Of a stretch of 64,000 nucleotides of DNA, positions 63,262 to 64,000 are shown one piece after another. The notes under the pieces were generated by a model that saw only the letters and a program-made list of their open reading frames with translations, had not been told where the DNA came from and did no database searches. Source of the stretch: Aradus depressus (taxonomy: Eukaryota > Arthropoda > Insecta > Hemiptera > Aradidae). Location of the stretch: positions 21,647,489 to 21,711,488 of the forward strand of contig OY759224.1 in assembly GCA_963662175.1 (NCBI GenBank), written 5' to 3'. Position numbers and translations under genes: made by a program. Every line of letters starts with the position of its first letter. The stretch's first letter is position 1.

Positions 63262-63376
63262 CTGCGTTCTCAAGGTTTTTTTCACCTCCCAGATAAAAAA
63301 ACTTAAGGGCCTCGGCCGGCTTTCGAACCCGCAATCTTGAGCTTAGTAGGCAAGCTACCTCCGAGCTACCGGCCCG
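63262..63376 (-). mobile_element. SINE-A head third
   Basis: B box 'gctttcgaacccgc' and A-box region 'ccgagctaccggcccga' in reverse, with the hairpin of the AGGTTT/AAACCTT subtype. The body and tail are missing. Confidence 0.8.
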
Positions 63377-63478
63377 ATATGTTCTTTGTTTCCGTGAGGC
63401 TTTAAACTCTTAATTAATAACTTTCCAGAGAACCGTGATAATAAACGATTGAATATATAATAACATTTTAATGTATAG

Positions 63479-63634
63479 ATGAATGAGAAATGTTCCCTTT
63501 CAGAATGTTCTGTCAGTGTGAGACGAACAAGAAGAGACTCTCCAAATCTTCTTGTTCCAGCCAATAAATCCCAGGACCTTCTCCACGCGGAACAATGCTA
63601 CTGGGATAAAGCCTTTGTGGGTCTAAAGGAGTAG
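63479..63634 (+). other. Unrecognised 51-residue ORF
   Basis: It encodes a basic middle (RRTRRDSPNLLVPANKSQDL) and ends CYWDKAFVGLKE. An AATAAA follows near 63690. It could be the tail of a decayed host or element gene. No family is recognised. Confidence 0.25.
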
Positions 63635-64000
63635 TGATTGGGCCCTTTCACAAATATCTGAACTGGGTGGCTATCATTGTGATAATTAATAATAAATGTT
63701 GTTAAAAAAAAAGAAATATATAAATAATAATTGAATTAATAAAATTAATAATAATAATAAAAAATAATAATAATAAATATTATCACATTTTCTGTAGAAA
63801 TTACAGATGGTCTTCTACTAAATTTTGATTTCTATAGTAATTTCCAAAAAGGGCCCTAAAAAAATATCGAAAGTTCAAGACGTGCAATTTTGAAGAAATA
63901 GAAAATAATGAGATGCCATCTTGTTTTCCTAAATTTGCAAAAATGTTCTAATCCAAAGGTATAAATTATCTTACTGGGTTCACAGGGAAATTAATAGCAT
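63635..64000. other. AT-rich end of window, no feature
   Basis: It holds an (ATA/AAT)n microsatellite at about 63715-63780 and nothing else that I recognise. Confidence 0.35.

Overview
The window reads as nuclear DNA of an arthropod, most likely an insect. It is AT-rich and dense in decayed transposons. Several copies of its main SINE end in CCTAA units, which read on the other strand as the TTAGG repeat of arthropod telomeres. The one clear host gene is a rhodopsin-family neuropeptide receptor of the arthropod neuropeptide type. The species cannot be named from the sequence. There is no bacterial-style operon, CRISPR array or rRNA.

Host gene. The minus strand carries two coding exons of one G-protein-coupled receptor. 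One exon (56960-57193) covers extracellular loop 2, TM5 and the start of loop 3. The other (4788-4932) covers the end of loop 3 and TM6. Their splice phases fit (phase 1 to phase 1), so almost the whole window is a single intron of about 52 kb. Just upstream of the TM5 exon, its splice acceptor and first part are tandemly duplicated (57052-57405). Exons for TM1-4 and TM7 were not found here.

Transposon fill. The intron is a mosaic. About 30 full or partial copies of a tRNA-derived SINE of about 340 bp (SINE-A) are present, several with clean target-site duplications, and also four copies of a second tRNA-derived SINE (SINE-B). LINE debris covers several lineages (YADD-type RT tails, jockey-like tails, RNase H tails). 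Penelope-like element (PLE) pieces include GIY-YIG endonuclease remains and terminal repeats with hammerhead-ribozyme-like cores. DNA transposons with verified ends are: two hAT (8-bp duplications, one holding a nested Helitron), two Transib-like (5-bp duplications, CACAGTG/CACAATG ends), one mariner, one pogo-like, and several MITEs. A second Helitron copy is complete at both ends.

Leftover structure. There are two near-perfect hairpins (10043-10102, 31296-31370), a 49-bp tandem array, a 16-bp tandem array, large inverted repeats of PLE ends (28912-29790), and an unclassified dispersed repeat (family E) seen about 20 times. A few short ORFs remain unrecognised.
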